Shown: piece after piece, positions 16,716 through 24,639 of the stretch | Layout of the letters: each line of letters begins with the position of its first letter | Numbering within the stretch: position 1 is the stretch's first letter | Origin: G965198795 sp965198795 | GTDB taxonomy: Bacteria; Pseudomonadota; Alphaproteobacteria; Rhodospirillales; Casp-alpha2 | Reading direction: 5' to 3' | Assembly (NCBI GenBank): GCA_965198795.1 | Contig: OZ240674.1 | Location: 930,001-994,000 of the forward strand | Length of the DNA stretch: 64,000 bases | Position numbers and translations under genes: made by a program | Notes under the pieces: generated by a model | What the model was told of the DNA's origin: nothing | What the model saw: only the letters and a program-made list of their open reading frames with translations | Databases searched by the model: none

Positions 16716-17597
16716 CTAATTTAGCCTGGACCTGACTTTCTGCAACAACAACGACGCCTGGTAGGCGTCCTCGCCCGAGGCGCCGCGCTCCAAAAACGCC
16801 TCCAGGGCGCTCACCGCGTCGCGCATATGGCCCAGATTGGCGTGGATCACTCCCATTTCCCGGTAGAGGGCGGGACGGCGGGGGGCCAAGGCCGACATCG
16901 CGCGCAGGGTTGTCAGCGCCCCCTCCAAGTCGCCGCGCCGCGTTTGACGCACCCGGATGTTGTCCTGCAACCGGAGCAGGACGTCGATCTTGGTCATTTC
17001 CCGGAAATGATGAGGGGTTGGTTCCGCGTCCATGCCGGCCATGGCTTTCAGCATGGCGCGGAGTTCAACGATATTCACGGCGCGCAAGCCGGTGAAGGGG
17101 TCCAGCAGACGTTCCTCGCCGCGCCATCGGGCCTTTAGCAGAAACCGGCCCGGGAAGTTCACGCCGCTCAGCGGCCAGCCGAGCCGCTCGGCCGCTTCCA
17201 TATAGAGCACGCCCAGCGCCACAGGCAGACCGTTCCGGGTGTCGATGACATGTGTGATGCTGGCGGCGTCCAGGTCGTCGAACACGTCATCCGCGCCGCC
17301 ATAGCCGCCGCGCCGGGCGACGACGTCCCGAAGCGCCGTGATCCGCAAGTCCAGATCCGCGGACTCCGGATCCGGTCCCGCAAAGGCGCCGGCGTCCCTG
17401 GTCAACTGATCCATATGCCGGCGATAGGGGCCGGGGTTGACGCCCGGCCGCCGAATACGCGACAGAGCGAGGGCGGTCTCGAACAGAGGAACCTGGTCAT
17501 GCGCCGCGCCGCCGGCGCCGATCAGCCGGGTCCAGGCGTCATCGCCGCCGCCGGAAGAGGGCGCGCGGGGCGGGGTTGTGTCTGGCGGCGGCGTCAT
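16716..17597 (-). CDS. SirB1/transglutaminase-like family protein with C-terminal TPR region
   Basis: 293 residues. The central segment ('VIDTRNGLPVALGVLYMEAA', 'LSGVNFPGRFLL', 'LLDPFTG') matches the SirB1/YchA transglutaminase-like fold, and the last ~70 residues form a TPR-like helical pair that ends the family. No enzymatic activity is established for these proteins. The ATG overlaps the stop of the BON lipoprotein gene (ATGA), so translation is coupled. Confidence 0.85.
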   Translation of the reverse strand: MTPPPDTTPPRAPSSGGGDDAWTRLIGAGGAAHDQVPLFETALALSRIRRPGVNPGPYRRHMDQLTRDAGAFAGPDPESADLDLRITALRDVVARRGGYGGADDVFDDLDAASITHVIDTRNGLPVALGVLYMEAAERLGWPLSGVNFPGRFLLKARWRGEERLLDPFTGLRAVNIVELRAMLKAMAGMDAEPTPHHFREMTKIDVLLRLQDNIRVRQTRRGDLEGALTTLRAMSALAPRRPALYREMGVIHANLGHMRDAVSALEAFLERGASGEDAYQASLLLQKVRSRLN

Positions 17598-18214
17598 GAG
17601 GATTTCCCGTCCGCTGGTTTTCCGGCTCCGGTCTTGATCCGCACATGGCTTACGACGTCGCGCACACGGGAAATTTCGCGGGCATGGTTGATCACCCGGC
17701 CGAGTTCTTCCCGGCTTTGCGCGACACCGATCAGGTAGATGACGGACCCAGTTGTTTCGATTTCATAATTAACCGCTGAAATTTCACGGTCAAGAGTGAT
17801 CGCGGTCCGCAACTGGGTGGTGATCCAGCTGTCCCGCGCCGTGTCCTTGACGCCGCCGCCGCCGATCGCGATTTCATTGTAGACCTGCTTGATATCCGTC
17901 ACTTCCCATGCCTTGCGCACGGCGACGGCCCGTTGTTCCTCGTCAGCAACGAACCCGGTCAGCAGCGCCCGGCCCTCGTGCACCTCGACGCCCACGTCAA
18001 CCGCCAGGGTCTTGCCGGTCTCCAGATCATAATCCAGCAGCTTGCCGCGGATGCGCGCGTTCAGCGCCGTGTCGATGGCGACGCCGTCGACGCCTCTCTC
18101 GTCAAGGGCGGCTGTTCCGATGACGGCGCCGGCGCCGATGGCGGTTTGAACGCAAGCTTGCAGGGGGACGGCGGCGAGCAACAGAAGCGGCAGGGCGGGG
18201 AATCGGCGGGACAT
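17594..18214 (-). CDS. BON-domain outer-membrane lipoprotein (OsmY/DolP-like)
   Basis: 206 residues. A signal peptide ends in the lipobox LQAC (Cys21), then 'VQTAIGAGAVIGTAALDERG'. Two BON domains follow (about 48-115 and 125-195), recognisable by the repeated pattern of a helix then 'VDVGVEVHEGRALLTG' and 'IETTGSVIYLIGVA'. BON lipoproteins bind anionic phospholipids and support outer-membrane integrity. It lies directly after yraN on the minus strand, in the rsmI-yraN-BON order common in proteobacteria. Confidence 0.92.
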   Translation of the reverse strand: MSRRFPALPLLLLAAVPLQACVQTAIGAGAVIGTAALDERGVDGVAIDTALNARIRGKLLDYDLETGKTLAVDVGVEVHEGRALLTGFVADEEQRAVAVRKAWEVTDIKQVYNEIAIGGGGVKDTARDSWITTQLRTAITLDREISAVNYEIETTGSVIYLIGVAQSREELGRVINHAREISRVRDVVSHVRIKTGAGKPADGKSS

Positions 18215-18314
18215 GGAGAGTATCCTGGCGGCGGCGGACGAAAGATAACGGACGGGGATGGCGAAAGTTTAGCGGCGGCCGGGGAAAAGTCCAAGGACGT
18301 CCGTCGCGGCGGCG

Positions 18315-18692
18315 CTATACCGGACGCCAAACATCCAGCATGTGCCGGGGCCAGCGGCCGTTCCGCACCAGGATCACGTCGAATCGGACGTCCAGGCCGC
18401 TCAGCGCCGGATGATCGGCCAGGTAGAGCGCCGCCGCGTCCATGATCCGTGCTTGCTGCCGGCGGGAGACCAGGTCTCCCTGATCGGCGGCGACGTCCCC
18501 TTTTTTGCGGTTCTTGACCTCGACAAAAGCGAGCAGGCCGCCGCGGCGCGCGACAAGGTCGATTTCTCCCCGTCCCGTTCGATAACGCCGCTCAATAATC
18601 CGGTAGCCCTTCGCACGAAGCCAGAGAGACGCCAGAAATTCCCCCGCCGCGCCCGCCTGATAGGCTTGCCGCCGCTCGGCCCGGCTTCTCAC
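18315..18692 (-). CDS. yraN: YraN/UPF0102 family endonuclease-like protein
   Basis: 125 residues with the PD-(D/E)XK-like core 'GRGEIDLVARRGGLLAFVEV' followed by K. The Asp and Glu-X-Lys positions typical of the nuclease fold are present. Function is not established for the family. The start is GTG overlapping the rsmI stop (GTGA at 18689-18692), the usual rsmI-yraN coupling. Confidence 0.92.
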   Translation of the reverse strand: MRSRAERRQAYQAGAAGEFLASLWLRAKGYRIIERRYRTGRGEIDLVARRGGLLAFVEVKNRKKGDVAADQGDLVSRRQQARIMDAAALYLADHPALSGLDVRFDVILVRNGRWPRHMLDVWRPV

Positions 18693-19594
18693 CCATCCCC
18701 CCCGCGGTTGAGTTCGAGCGCGCGTTGATAGAGGGTTTTTCGGGGAAGGCCCGTGATCTCCGCGACGGCGGCCGCGGCGTCCTTGACGGACATCGCCGCG
18801 AGCGCCGCGCGTAACCGCGCGTCCACGGTCTTCCCGCTTTGCGGGGCCTTTTCAGGCGGCGGACCGACGACGACGACAGCCTCGCCCTTGGGCGCGCCCT
18901 CCTCCCGGTAGCGCGCCGCGATCTCCAGCAGCGTGCCGCGCCTCACCTCTTCGTGCAGCTTGGTGATTTCGCGGGCGACGGCGGCGCCGCGGTCGCCCAG
19001 AACGTCCGCCATGTCGCCCAGAGAGACCGCCAGCCGCTTCACCGACTCCAGGAAAATCAACGTTCCGGGCACGGCCGCCACGCTCTCCAGCGCCCGGCGC
19101 CTGGCGCCCTGTTTTTGGGGCAGAAACCCATAGCTGAAAAACCGGTCGCTGGGCAGAGCGGATAGCGTCAGCGCGGCCAGCACGGATGAGGGGCCCGGAA
19201 CGGCCGTGACCGCGACGCCGGCGGCGGCGCAGGCCCGGACCAGCTTATAGCCCGGATCGGAAATCAGCGGCGTTCCGGCGTCCGAGACCAACGCCACGCT
19301 TTCGCCCGAATTGATGCGTTCAATGATTCGGTCACGATCCGTTTCCGTGCTGTGATCGTGATAGCTCATCAAGCGGCCCTTGACGCCCAGCATCGAGAGC
19401 AGTCTGCCTGTGACCCGCGTGTCCTCGCAGGCGATCCGGCCGGCGCTCTCCAGGACGGCGCGCGCGCGGAATGACAAATCTCCGGCATTGCCGATGGGCG
19501 TCGCGACCAGATAGAGTGCGGGCTTCAAGGGCGATGGCGGCGAACTCCCGGCGTTGTCCGGCGCATGATTGTTTCGGGAGGATGATGGTGTCAT
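18689..19594 (-). CDS. rsmI: 16S rRNA (cytidine1402-2'-O)-methyltransferase RsmI
   Basis: 301 residues. The SAM-dependent tetrapyrrole-methylase fold begins at about residue 27 with 'LYLVATPIGNAGDLS', followed by 'CEDTRVTGRLLSMLG', 'SYHDHSTE', 'VSDAGTPLISDPG' and 'GPSSVLAALTLSALP'. The C-terminal helical domain contains 'LPRKTLYQRALEL'. The ATG at 19594 gives a 26-residue non-conserved leader, and a later TTG in 'SPLKPALYL' is also possible. With the ATG, its start region overlaps that of the divergent lipoprotein gene. Confidence 0.93.
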   Translation of the reverse strand: MTPSSSRNNHAPDNAGSSPPSPLKPALYLVATPIGNAGDLSFRARAVLESAGRIACEDTRVTGRLLSMLGVKGRLMSYHDHSTETDRDRIIERINSGESVALVSDAGTPLISDPGYKLVRACAAAGVAVTAVPGPSSVLAALTLSALPSDRFFSYGFLPQKQGARRRALESVAAVPGTLIFLESVKRLAVSLGDMADVLGDRGAAVAREITKLHEEVRRGTLLEIAARYREEGAPKGEAVVVVGPPPEKAPQSGKTVDARLRAALAAMSVKDAAAAVAEITGLPRKTLYQRALELNRGGDG

Positions 19595-21027
19595 TGATTG
19601 ATCGGCTCCAAACGCGCGTCGGTTCGATAGCGGTTCCCGCCCTGTTCGCCCTCGCGGCTTGTTCCAACTTTCCCGAACCTGGACGGCAGTTGCAAGCGTC
19701 CGTTGAACCGGGCCGGGCCGCGCCCTTGGGCGGCGCGTTGCCCATTATCTCCGGCCCCGCCCGCGCGCCCGGACCGGTTCCCGAGGTTTTCGCCGCGCCC
19801 GAACCCGTCCCCGCGCGGGTGGAGCGGCCGGTCCCCGCGCCCGGCGCCGCGCCCGAGACGGAAACCACGTTTATCGCCGGCGCCGACGACGGCAAGACCC
19901 GAATCGCCGTTCTGCTGCCGTTGACCGGTCCGAACGCGCCGGTCGGCAGGGCGTTGCTGAATGCGGCTCAAATCGCGCTCTTCGATTTCGCCGGCGACAG
20001 GTTCGTCATGTTGACCCATGACACCCGGGGCACGCCCGAAGGCGCGGCCGACGCCGCGAGGCTGGCCATCGGCGATGGGGCCAAACTGATCGCCGGGCCG
20101 TTACTGGCCTCGTCCGTCGAGGCCGTCAAGCCAATCGCGGCCCAGGCGGACGTGCCGGTGATCGCGTTCTCGAGCGACCGGACCGTGGCGAGTCCGGGTG
20201 TTTACACGCTCGGCTTTTTGCCCGGCGATCAAATCCGCCGCGTCGTCCGCTTCGCCCGGTCGCGGGGAATTGAGCGGTTCGCCGCCCTGGCGCCTCAAAA
20301 CGCCTATGGCGCCGCCGTGATGGCCGCCTACCGGGACGCCGTCGCGGAATCCGGCGGTCAATTGGTGACGTCCCGGTTCTATAGCCCGGCCGCGGAGGGC
20401 CATGACGAGATCGTCAAGGATCTGGCCAACTACGATCAGCGGCGGGCGGATCTGCTGGCGCAACGCCGGGAACTGGAAGGCGGGACGGACGAGGTCTCCC
20501 AGCGCGCCTTGAAACGCCTGGACCGGCTTCAGACCATCGGCGATTTGCCCTATGAGGCGCTGTTGGTCGCCGACGGCGGGGCGAGACTGCAAGCCATCGC
20601 CGCGCTGCTGCCTTTTTATGACATCGATCCGGCGAAAATCCGCATGTTGGGCACTGGCCAGTGGGACGTGCCGGGAATTGGGTCCGAACCCGCCCTGGCC
20701 GGCGCGTGGTTCGCGGCGCCCGAACCGCAGGCGCGTGAAGATTTCGAAGACCAGTATGAAGCGGTTTACGGCGCGAAACCGCCGCGCCTGGCGACGCTGG
20801 CTTATGACGCCGTGGCGTTGGCGTCGGTCTTGGGCGCGAACGGCGAAACGGACTCGCTGACGCCCGGGGCGTTGACCGACCCCGCCGGATTCGCGGGACG
20901 GGACGGAATCTTTCGCTTGAGGCCCGGCGGCGAGACGGAGCGCGGCCTTGCCGTCTTGCAAGTGGGTCCCCGCGGCAATCGCGTCGTTGATCCCGCTCCC
21001 CGGACGTTCGAGGCGCTGACCAACTAG
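19585..21027 (+). CDS. Penicillin-binding-protein activator (LpoA-like periplasmic lipoprotein)
   Basis: About 480 residues. A signal peptide ends in the lipobox LAAC, then a Pro/Ala-rich linker to about residue 95, then a periplasmic-binding-protein fold of the leucine-binding/LpoA type ('RIAVLLPLTGPNAPVGRALLNAAQIALFD' spans its start; 'LIAGPLLASSVEAVKP' follows). LpoA-type proteins stimulate peptidoglycan synthases from the outer membrane. GGGAGG at 19576-19581 precedes candidate starts ATG 19582, ATG 19585 and GTG 19588; I use 19585. It is divergent from rsmI with overlapping 5' ends. Confidence 0.85.
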   Translation: MVSLIDRLQTRVGSIAVPALFALAACSNFPEPGRQLQASVEPGRAAPLGGALPIISGPARAPGPVPEVFAAPEPVPARVERPVPAPGAAPETETTFIAGADDGKTRIAVLLPLTGPNAPVGRALLNAAQIALFDFAGDRFVMLTHDTRGTPEGAADAARLAIGDGAKLIAGPLLASSVEAVKPIAAQADVPVIAFSSDRTVASPGVYTLGFLPGDQIRRVVRFARSRGIERFAALAPQNAYGAAVMAAYRDAVAESGGQLVTSRFYSPAAEGHDEIVKDLANYDQRRADLLAQRRELEGGTDEVSQRALKRLDRLQTIGDLPYEALLVADGGARLQAIAALLPFYDIDPAKIRMLGTGQWDVPGIGSEPALAGAWFAAPEPQAREDFEDQYEAVYGAKPPRLATLAYDAVALASVLGANGETDSLTPGALTDPAGFAGRDGIFRLRPGGETERGLAVLQVGPRGNRVVDPAPRTFEALTN

Positions 21028-21033
21028 TCTTGA

Positions 21034-22170
21034 CTAAAAACCCAGAAGTCTCGCGGCCAGGCCGTCCAGGACCCGCCGTCCGGCGGCCGTGGCGCGGAGC
21101 GCCGGCGGCGTTTCCTCGAGATAGCCGGCGTCCAGCGCGGCGGCCCATGTCCCGGCGTCCAGCGCGTCTCTCAGAGCCACGCCGGTTTGGGATTGAAAGC
21201 GGGCCTTGTCGATGCCTTCGGTCAGGCGGAGCCCCATCATCACCCGCTCCATAATCCGGTCCTTCCGCGAGAGACGTCTTCGTTTGGCCGTGCCGTGGCC
21301 TTGGCTTTCCACCAACTCCAACCACCGCGCCGGGTTATGCACTTGATGGGTCGCGGTGACGCCATCCGGATCATAAAGTCTGCCGTGCGCGCCGGGGCCA
21401 ACGCCGGCGTAGCCGCCTCCGCGCCAATAGGCGAGATTGTGCCGGCATTCGTCTCCGGGCCTCGCGTGGTTGGAAATTTCGTAAGCTGGTAATCCAGCGC
21501 CTTCCAGGACTTCGCGCGTGATCTCGAACAGGTTGGCGGCGGTGTTTTCATCAGCGGCCGTGACGCCGTGCCGGTAAAAGGCCGTCCCTGATTCGATGGT
21601 CAGTTGATAGACCGACAGGTGTCCGCCGGCGAGGGCGAGCGCGTCCGCCAGCTCCGCCCTCCAGGCGTCCGCCGTCTGTCCGGGCCGGGCGCAGATCAGA
21701 TCGAAGCTGAACCGTTCAAAGACCGCGGCCGCCCGCTCGACGGCCCGGCGCGCCTCGTCCGCGCTGTGGCGCCGGCCCAGAAACCTTAGGGCGCCGTCAT
21801 GGAACGATTGCACGCCCAACGAGACGCGATTGACGCCGGCGTCCCGGAAGGCGGGGAAGGTCTCCGCCTCCACGGTCGAGGGGTTGGCCTCCAGGGTGAT
21901 TTCCAAATCGGGGGCGCAAGCGAAATCCCGCCTCACCGCCTCAATCAAGGCGCCCGCCGTCTCCGGCGCCATCAGGCTGGGGGTGCCGCCGCCGAAGAAG
22001 ACGCTGGTGACGGTCTCGCCCGCCGCTGCGTCTTTGACGTGGCGTAAATCCGCCATCAGCGCGTCGCGCCAGCGCGCCTGATCGACGTTCTCCGCCGCGT
22101 GGCTGTTGAAATCGCAATAGGGGCATTTCGACAGACAAAACGGCCAATGGACGTAAACGCCGAAGCTCAT
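21034..22170 (-). CDS. hemW: Radical SAM haem chaperone HemW
   Basis: About 378 residues of the HemW/HemN-like family, which delivers haem to respiratory enzymes. Radical SAM motif 'CLSKCPYCDFNSH' (CX3CX2C plus the fourth Cys-F pattern) lies near the N-terminus, then 'SVFFGGGTPSLM' and 'RVSLGVQSFHDGALRFLGR'. The C-terminal HemN domain contains 'NLAYWRGGGYAGVGPGAHG'. The ATG at 22168-22170 fits the family's usual start; a 28-residue longer frame from 22254 is possible. It converges with the LpoA-like gene with only 6 bp between the stops. Confidence 0.92.
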   Translation of the reverse strand: MSFGVYVHWPFCLSKCPYCDFNSHAAENVDQARWRDALMADLRHVKDAAAGETVTSVFFGGGTPSLMAPETAGALIEAVRRDFACAPDLEITLEANPSTVEAETFPAFRDAGVNRVSLGVQSFHDGALRFLGRRHSADEARRAVERAAAVFERFSFDLICARPGQTADAWRAELADALALAGGHLSVYQLTIESGTAFYRHGVTAADENTAANLFEITREVLEGAGLPAYEISNHARPGDECRHNLAYWRGGGYAGVGPGAHGRLYDPDGVTATHQVHNPARWLELVESQGHGTAKRRRLSRKDRIMERVMMGLRLTEGIDKARFQSQTGVALRDALDAGTWAAALDAGYLEETPPALRATAAGRRVLDGLAARLLGF

Positions 22171-22286
22171 GCGGTTATCTCGGCGGCAAACGAATGCCGG
22201 AGGCGCCTTGAGGGAGCCGGCCGTGTTGGTGCTTTGTGTGGAATTGTGTTTCATCCATCAAGAAGAAATCCGTTCCGACCGTATAC

Positions 22287-22793
22287 ATGACTTTCACCGC
22301 GCTTTACATGAGCGACAAAAACTATGCGCGTCTGATGATCGAGTCCGTTCACAGAACACGCCGCTTATATCCCGGCGTTCGCATTCGAATTTATGACTGG
22401 GGCCTCACTGATCGGCAACGGGCTGAAATCGCGTCAATGGAGGGGCTGGTTGACGTGGTTGACTGGACAGGGGCGATCGCTTCGCTGAAACCCGATGTTC
22501 CCGATGATCCGGGCGTTCAAATTCAGATCGCGAGGCAGGACAACGCGCGTGTTCCCTGCCTTCGGCGCAAGCTGAACAAATTCCTGATCCGCAAGGTTCC
22601 CAATTCCAACTGGGCGCGGCGTGTTGTCGAGCGCGCCTTTTTGTTTGAAGCGAAGCTGAAAGCCAAGGCCGATTGTTTTCTGGATGCGTCGCGATACTGC
22701 GGATCGGAGAAAATCATCGCGCTGGACGCCGGCGCCTACATCATCAGACCGATCAACGAGTTGCCCGCGCAGACAGGGAACGTGGTTGCCTGA
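22287..22793 (+). CDS. Truncated glycosyltransferase-like ORF, probable gene remnant
   Basis: A 168-residue ORF whose start ('MTFTALYMSDKNYARLMIES', then 'YPGVRIRIYDWGLTDRQR') resembles the first half of nucleotide-sugar transferases that continue to a DxD motif. Here the frame reaches 'IIALDAGAYIIRPINEL', where the metal-binding motif should read DAD or similar, and stops 12 residues later. More than half of a typical protein is missing, and a dispersed repeat begins about 60 bp after the stop. A frame opening at 22236 is also possible. It is probably non-functional. Confidence 0.5.
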   Translation: MTFTALYMSDKNYARLMIESVHRTRRLYPGVRIRIYDWGLTDRQRAEIASMEGLVDVVDWTGAIASLKPDVPDDPGVQIQIARQDNARVPCLRRKLNKFLIRKVPNSNWARRVVERAFLFEAKLKAKADCFLDASRYCGSEKIIALDAGAYIIRPINELPAQTGNVVA

Positions 22794-22855
22794 ACCCTCA
22801 TGGAGCCAGAGCGTCCTTCCCGCGCCCGCACTCAGCCATCCCCCTCCGCTCTTTT

Positions 22856-22989
22856 TTGTCATTCCCGCCCCCTTCGGCATAGCCCATGACGGGAGTCCAG
22901 CGCGGCGGCCCGCGTTCGGGCTTATCATAAGTGGCGGTCGTTCATGCGTGACAAGGGGCGGTCTGGACCCCCGCCTTCGCGGGGGCGAC
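22856..22989 (-). repeat. Dispersed intergenic repeat, copy 1
   Basis: Read on the minus strand this segment matches 39979-40098 read on the plus strand: both begin gtcRcccccgcg, continue gcgggggtcc and ccccttgtca, and end gcgggaatgac. Each end is itself a GC-rich hairpin (cccccgc...gcggggg). It lies between the truncated glycosyltransferase ORF and cobQ. Confidence 0.75.
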
Positions 22990-23016
22990 GGCATAAGGGC
23001 GCGGGGCATGAACATA

Positions 23017-23038
23017 CCCAATGTCATAACGCTTTAGG
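23017..23038 (+). repeat. 22-bp motif shared with 40152-40173
   Basis: cccaatgtcataacgctttagg matches cccaacatcataacattttagg at 18 of 22 positions, and it sits to the right of the dispersed repeat at both loci in the same plus orientation, although the repeat core itself is inverted between them. It may be a separate element or one end of a larger composite repeat. Confidence 0.6.
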
Positions 23039-23060
23039 CAATTCTTCCGCCGCCCCGGTG

Positions 23061-23100
23061 GGCGGGGTCTTGGGCGGGGTCTTGGGCGGGGTCTTGGGCG
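23061..23100. repeat. 12-bp tandem repeat next to the cobQ stop codon
   Basis: GGCGGGGTCTTG is repeated three times exactly (23061-23072, 23073-23084, 23085-23096) plus a partial GGCG, ending right at the cobQ stop codon on the other strand. It is a perfect short minisatellite, prone to slippage. Confidence 0.9.
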
Positions 23101-24639
23101 TCACGCCGCGCCCTTATCGGCTTTCCAGCCGGCGACGCCCAGCAGTGCGTCCGTGTCCACGCACCCGGCCAAGTGCCGGGCCAGCGCGTCCAGCGCCGCG
23201 TCCACGCCCGCTTCAAAGGCTGTTTCGGCGAAGCCGCCTTCCCGGACGCCGGAGAGAAACGCGCGTCTGAAATCATCCGCCGCGAACAGGCCATGGACGT
23301 AGGCGCCGCGGACAAGCCCGTTTTCGGAAACGGCCCCTTCCGGCGCGCCGCCCAGCCTCAGCCAGGGGCGCTCCCGATCCGGACCCGCCGTTCGGCCGAT
23401 ATGAATTTCATAGCCGTGAAAGGCGTGAGCGGCGCCGGCGTCCGTGCCCGTGACGGCGGTCAGGGTTTTATCACCGCCCAGAACGGTTTCCACATTCAGC
23501 AAACCAAGACCGGGCACGGTTTCCGCCGGCCCCTCGATTCCGTCCGGATCGGCGATGGCGCGTCCCAGCATCTGATACCCCCCGCAGACGCCGACCACCA
23601 TCCCGCCGCGCCGGACATGAGCGGCCAAATCGATATCCCAGCCGTTGGCGCGCACTTGTTTCAAGTCCGAAATGGTTGCTTTGGAGCCGGGAATCAGGAT
23701 GACGTCGGCGTCGCCCGGCAGCGGTTGATGGTCATTGATGATGGAAACCTCGACATCCGGCTCGGCGATCAACGGGTCCAGATCGTCGAAGTTGGCGATG
23801 CGGGCAAGGCGCGGAACGGCGATCTTGACGGCGGCGCCAGGACGATTGGGGAGGCGCTCCGCCAACGCCATGGCGTCTTCCGCGGGAAGCTTTCGGGCGT
23901 CGGCGAAATAGGGGATGACGCCGAAGTTCGTCCAATTGGTATGCTCGCGAATGGTGGGATGGGCGTTATCGAAGAGCGCCGGATCGCCCCGGAATTTATT
24001 GATCAAGTAGCCTTTGACGCGATCTCTGTCCCCGGCGGGCAGAATCACGTGGGAGCCGACAAGGGAGGCGATCACTCCGCCGCGCTCGATATCCGCGACC
24101 AGACAGACCGGCGCTCCGGCCGCTTCCGCGAAGCCCATGTTGGCGATGTCCCCGGCGCGGAGATTCACCTCCGCCGGGCTGCCGGCTCCCTCGATCAAGA
24201 CAAGATCGGCTTCGGATCTCAGGTTCTCGTAGCTTTCCATGACGGCGGAGAGCAGTCCGGGCTTCATCCGGTGGTAATCCCGCGCCTTGGCGTTGCCCAG
24301 AACCTCGCCTTGGACGACCACCTGGCTTCCCATGTCCGCCGTGGGTTTCAGCAGAACCGGGTTCATGTGGACGGACGGCGGCACGCGGCAGGCGCGCGCT
24401 TGCAGCGCTTGCGCGCGGCCGATCTCGCCCGTCATGTCCCCCGTCTCGCGCCTCGTCTTGTTAGCCGTCTTGTCAATCGTCACGGCCGCGTTGTTGGACA
24501 TGTTTTGGGGTTTGAACGGCCGGACGGTCATCCCCCGGTTGGTGAACAGCCGGCACAATCCGGCCACCACCAATGACTTGCCGACGTCCGAGCCGGTGCC
24601 CTGAAACATCACGGCGCAAGAGGGGCCCTTATTTGGCAA
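23101..24639 (-). CDS. cobQ: Cobyric acid synthase
   Basis: 512 residues. It amidates the b, d, e and g side chains of adenosylcobyrinic acid a,c-diamide using ATP and glutamine. The N-terminal P-loop-like domain has 'FQGTGSDVGKS' (12-22), and the C-terminal glutamine amidotransferase domain has the nucleophile Cys352 in GVCGGYQMLG. Between the conserved AAVT and GEIGRAQALQAR motifs there is a stretch of about 14 extra residues (57-70) not usual in the family. The start overlaps the end of the SYLF lipoprotein gene by 11 bp. It is the last gene of the cobalamin operon. Confidence 0.95.
   Translation of the reverse strand: MPNKGPSCAVMFQGTGSDVGKSLVVAGLCRLFTNRGMTVRPFKPQNMSNNAAVTIDKTANKTRRETGDMTGEIGRAQALQARACRVPPSVHMNPVLLKPTADMGSQVVVQGEVLGNAKARDYHRMKPGLLSAVMESYENLRSEADLVLIEGAGSPAEVNLRAGDIANMGFAEAAGAPVCLVADIERGGVIASLVGSHVILPAGDRDRVKGYLINKFRGDPALFDNAHPTIREHTNWTNFGVIPYFADARKLPAEDAMALAERLPNRPGAAVKIAVPRLARIANFDDLDPLIAEPDVEVSIINDHQPLPGDADVILIPGSKATISDLKQVRANGWDIDLAAHVRRGGMVVGVCGGYQMLGRAIADPDGIEGPAETVPGLGLLNVETVLGGDKTLTAVTGTDAGAAHAFHGYEIHIGRTAGPDRERPWLRLGGAPEGAVSENGLVRGAYVHGLFAADDFRRAFLSGVREGGFAETAFEAGVDAALDALARHLAGCVDTDALLGVAGWKADKGAA

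Larger units (their letters stand above)
22794..23100. other. Intergenic region of 307 bp without a gene
   Basis: It contains the dispersed repeat copy (22856-22989), the 22-bp tail motif shared with the second repeat locus (23017-23038) and a 12-bp tandem repeat (23061-23100). No ORF with coding character is visible. Both flanking genes end here (convergent), so no promoter is expected. Confidence 0.7.

Noticed and set aside
17133..17165. Loss of a catalytic histidine in the SirB1-like protein (FPGRF instead of FPGHF)
   Set aside because: E. coli SirB1, as I recall it, also lacks His at this place, so it is not a reliable mark of activity in this family.
23017..23038. Zur-box-like sequence (TTATGA core in the 22-bp motif)
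   Set aside because: It lies between convergent genes, so it cannot serve a promoter there, and its symmetry is poor. It is better described as a repeat.
23061..23100. CRISPR-like array
   Set aside because: The units are 12 bp, directly contiguous, without spacers; no cas genes nearby.
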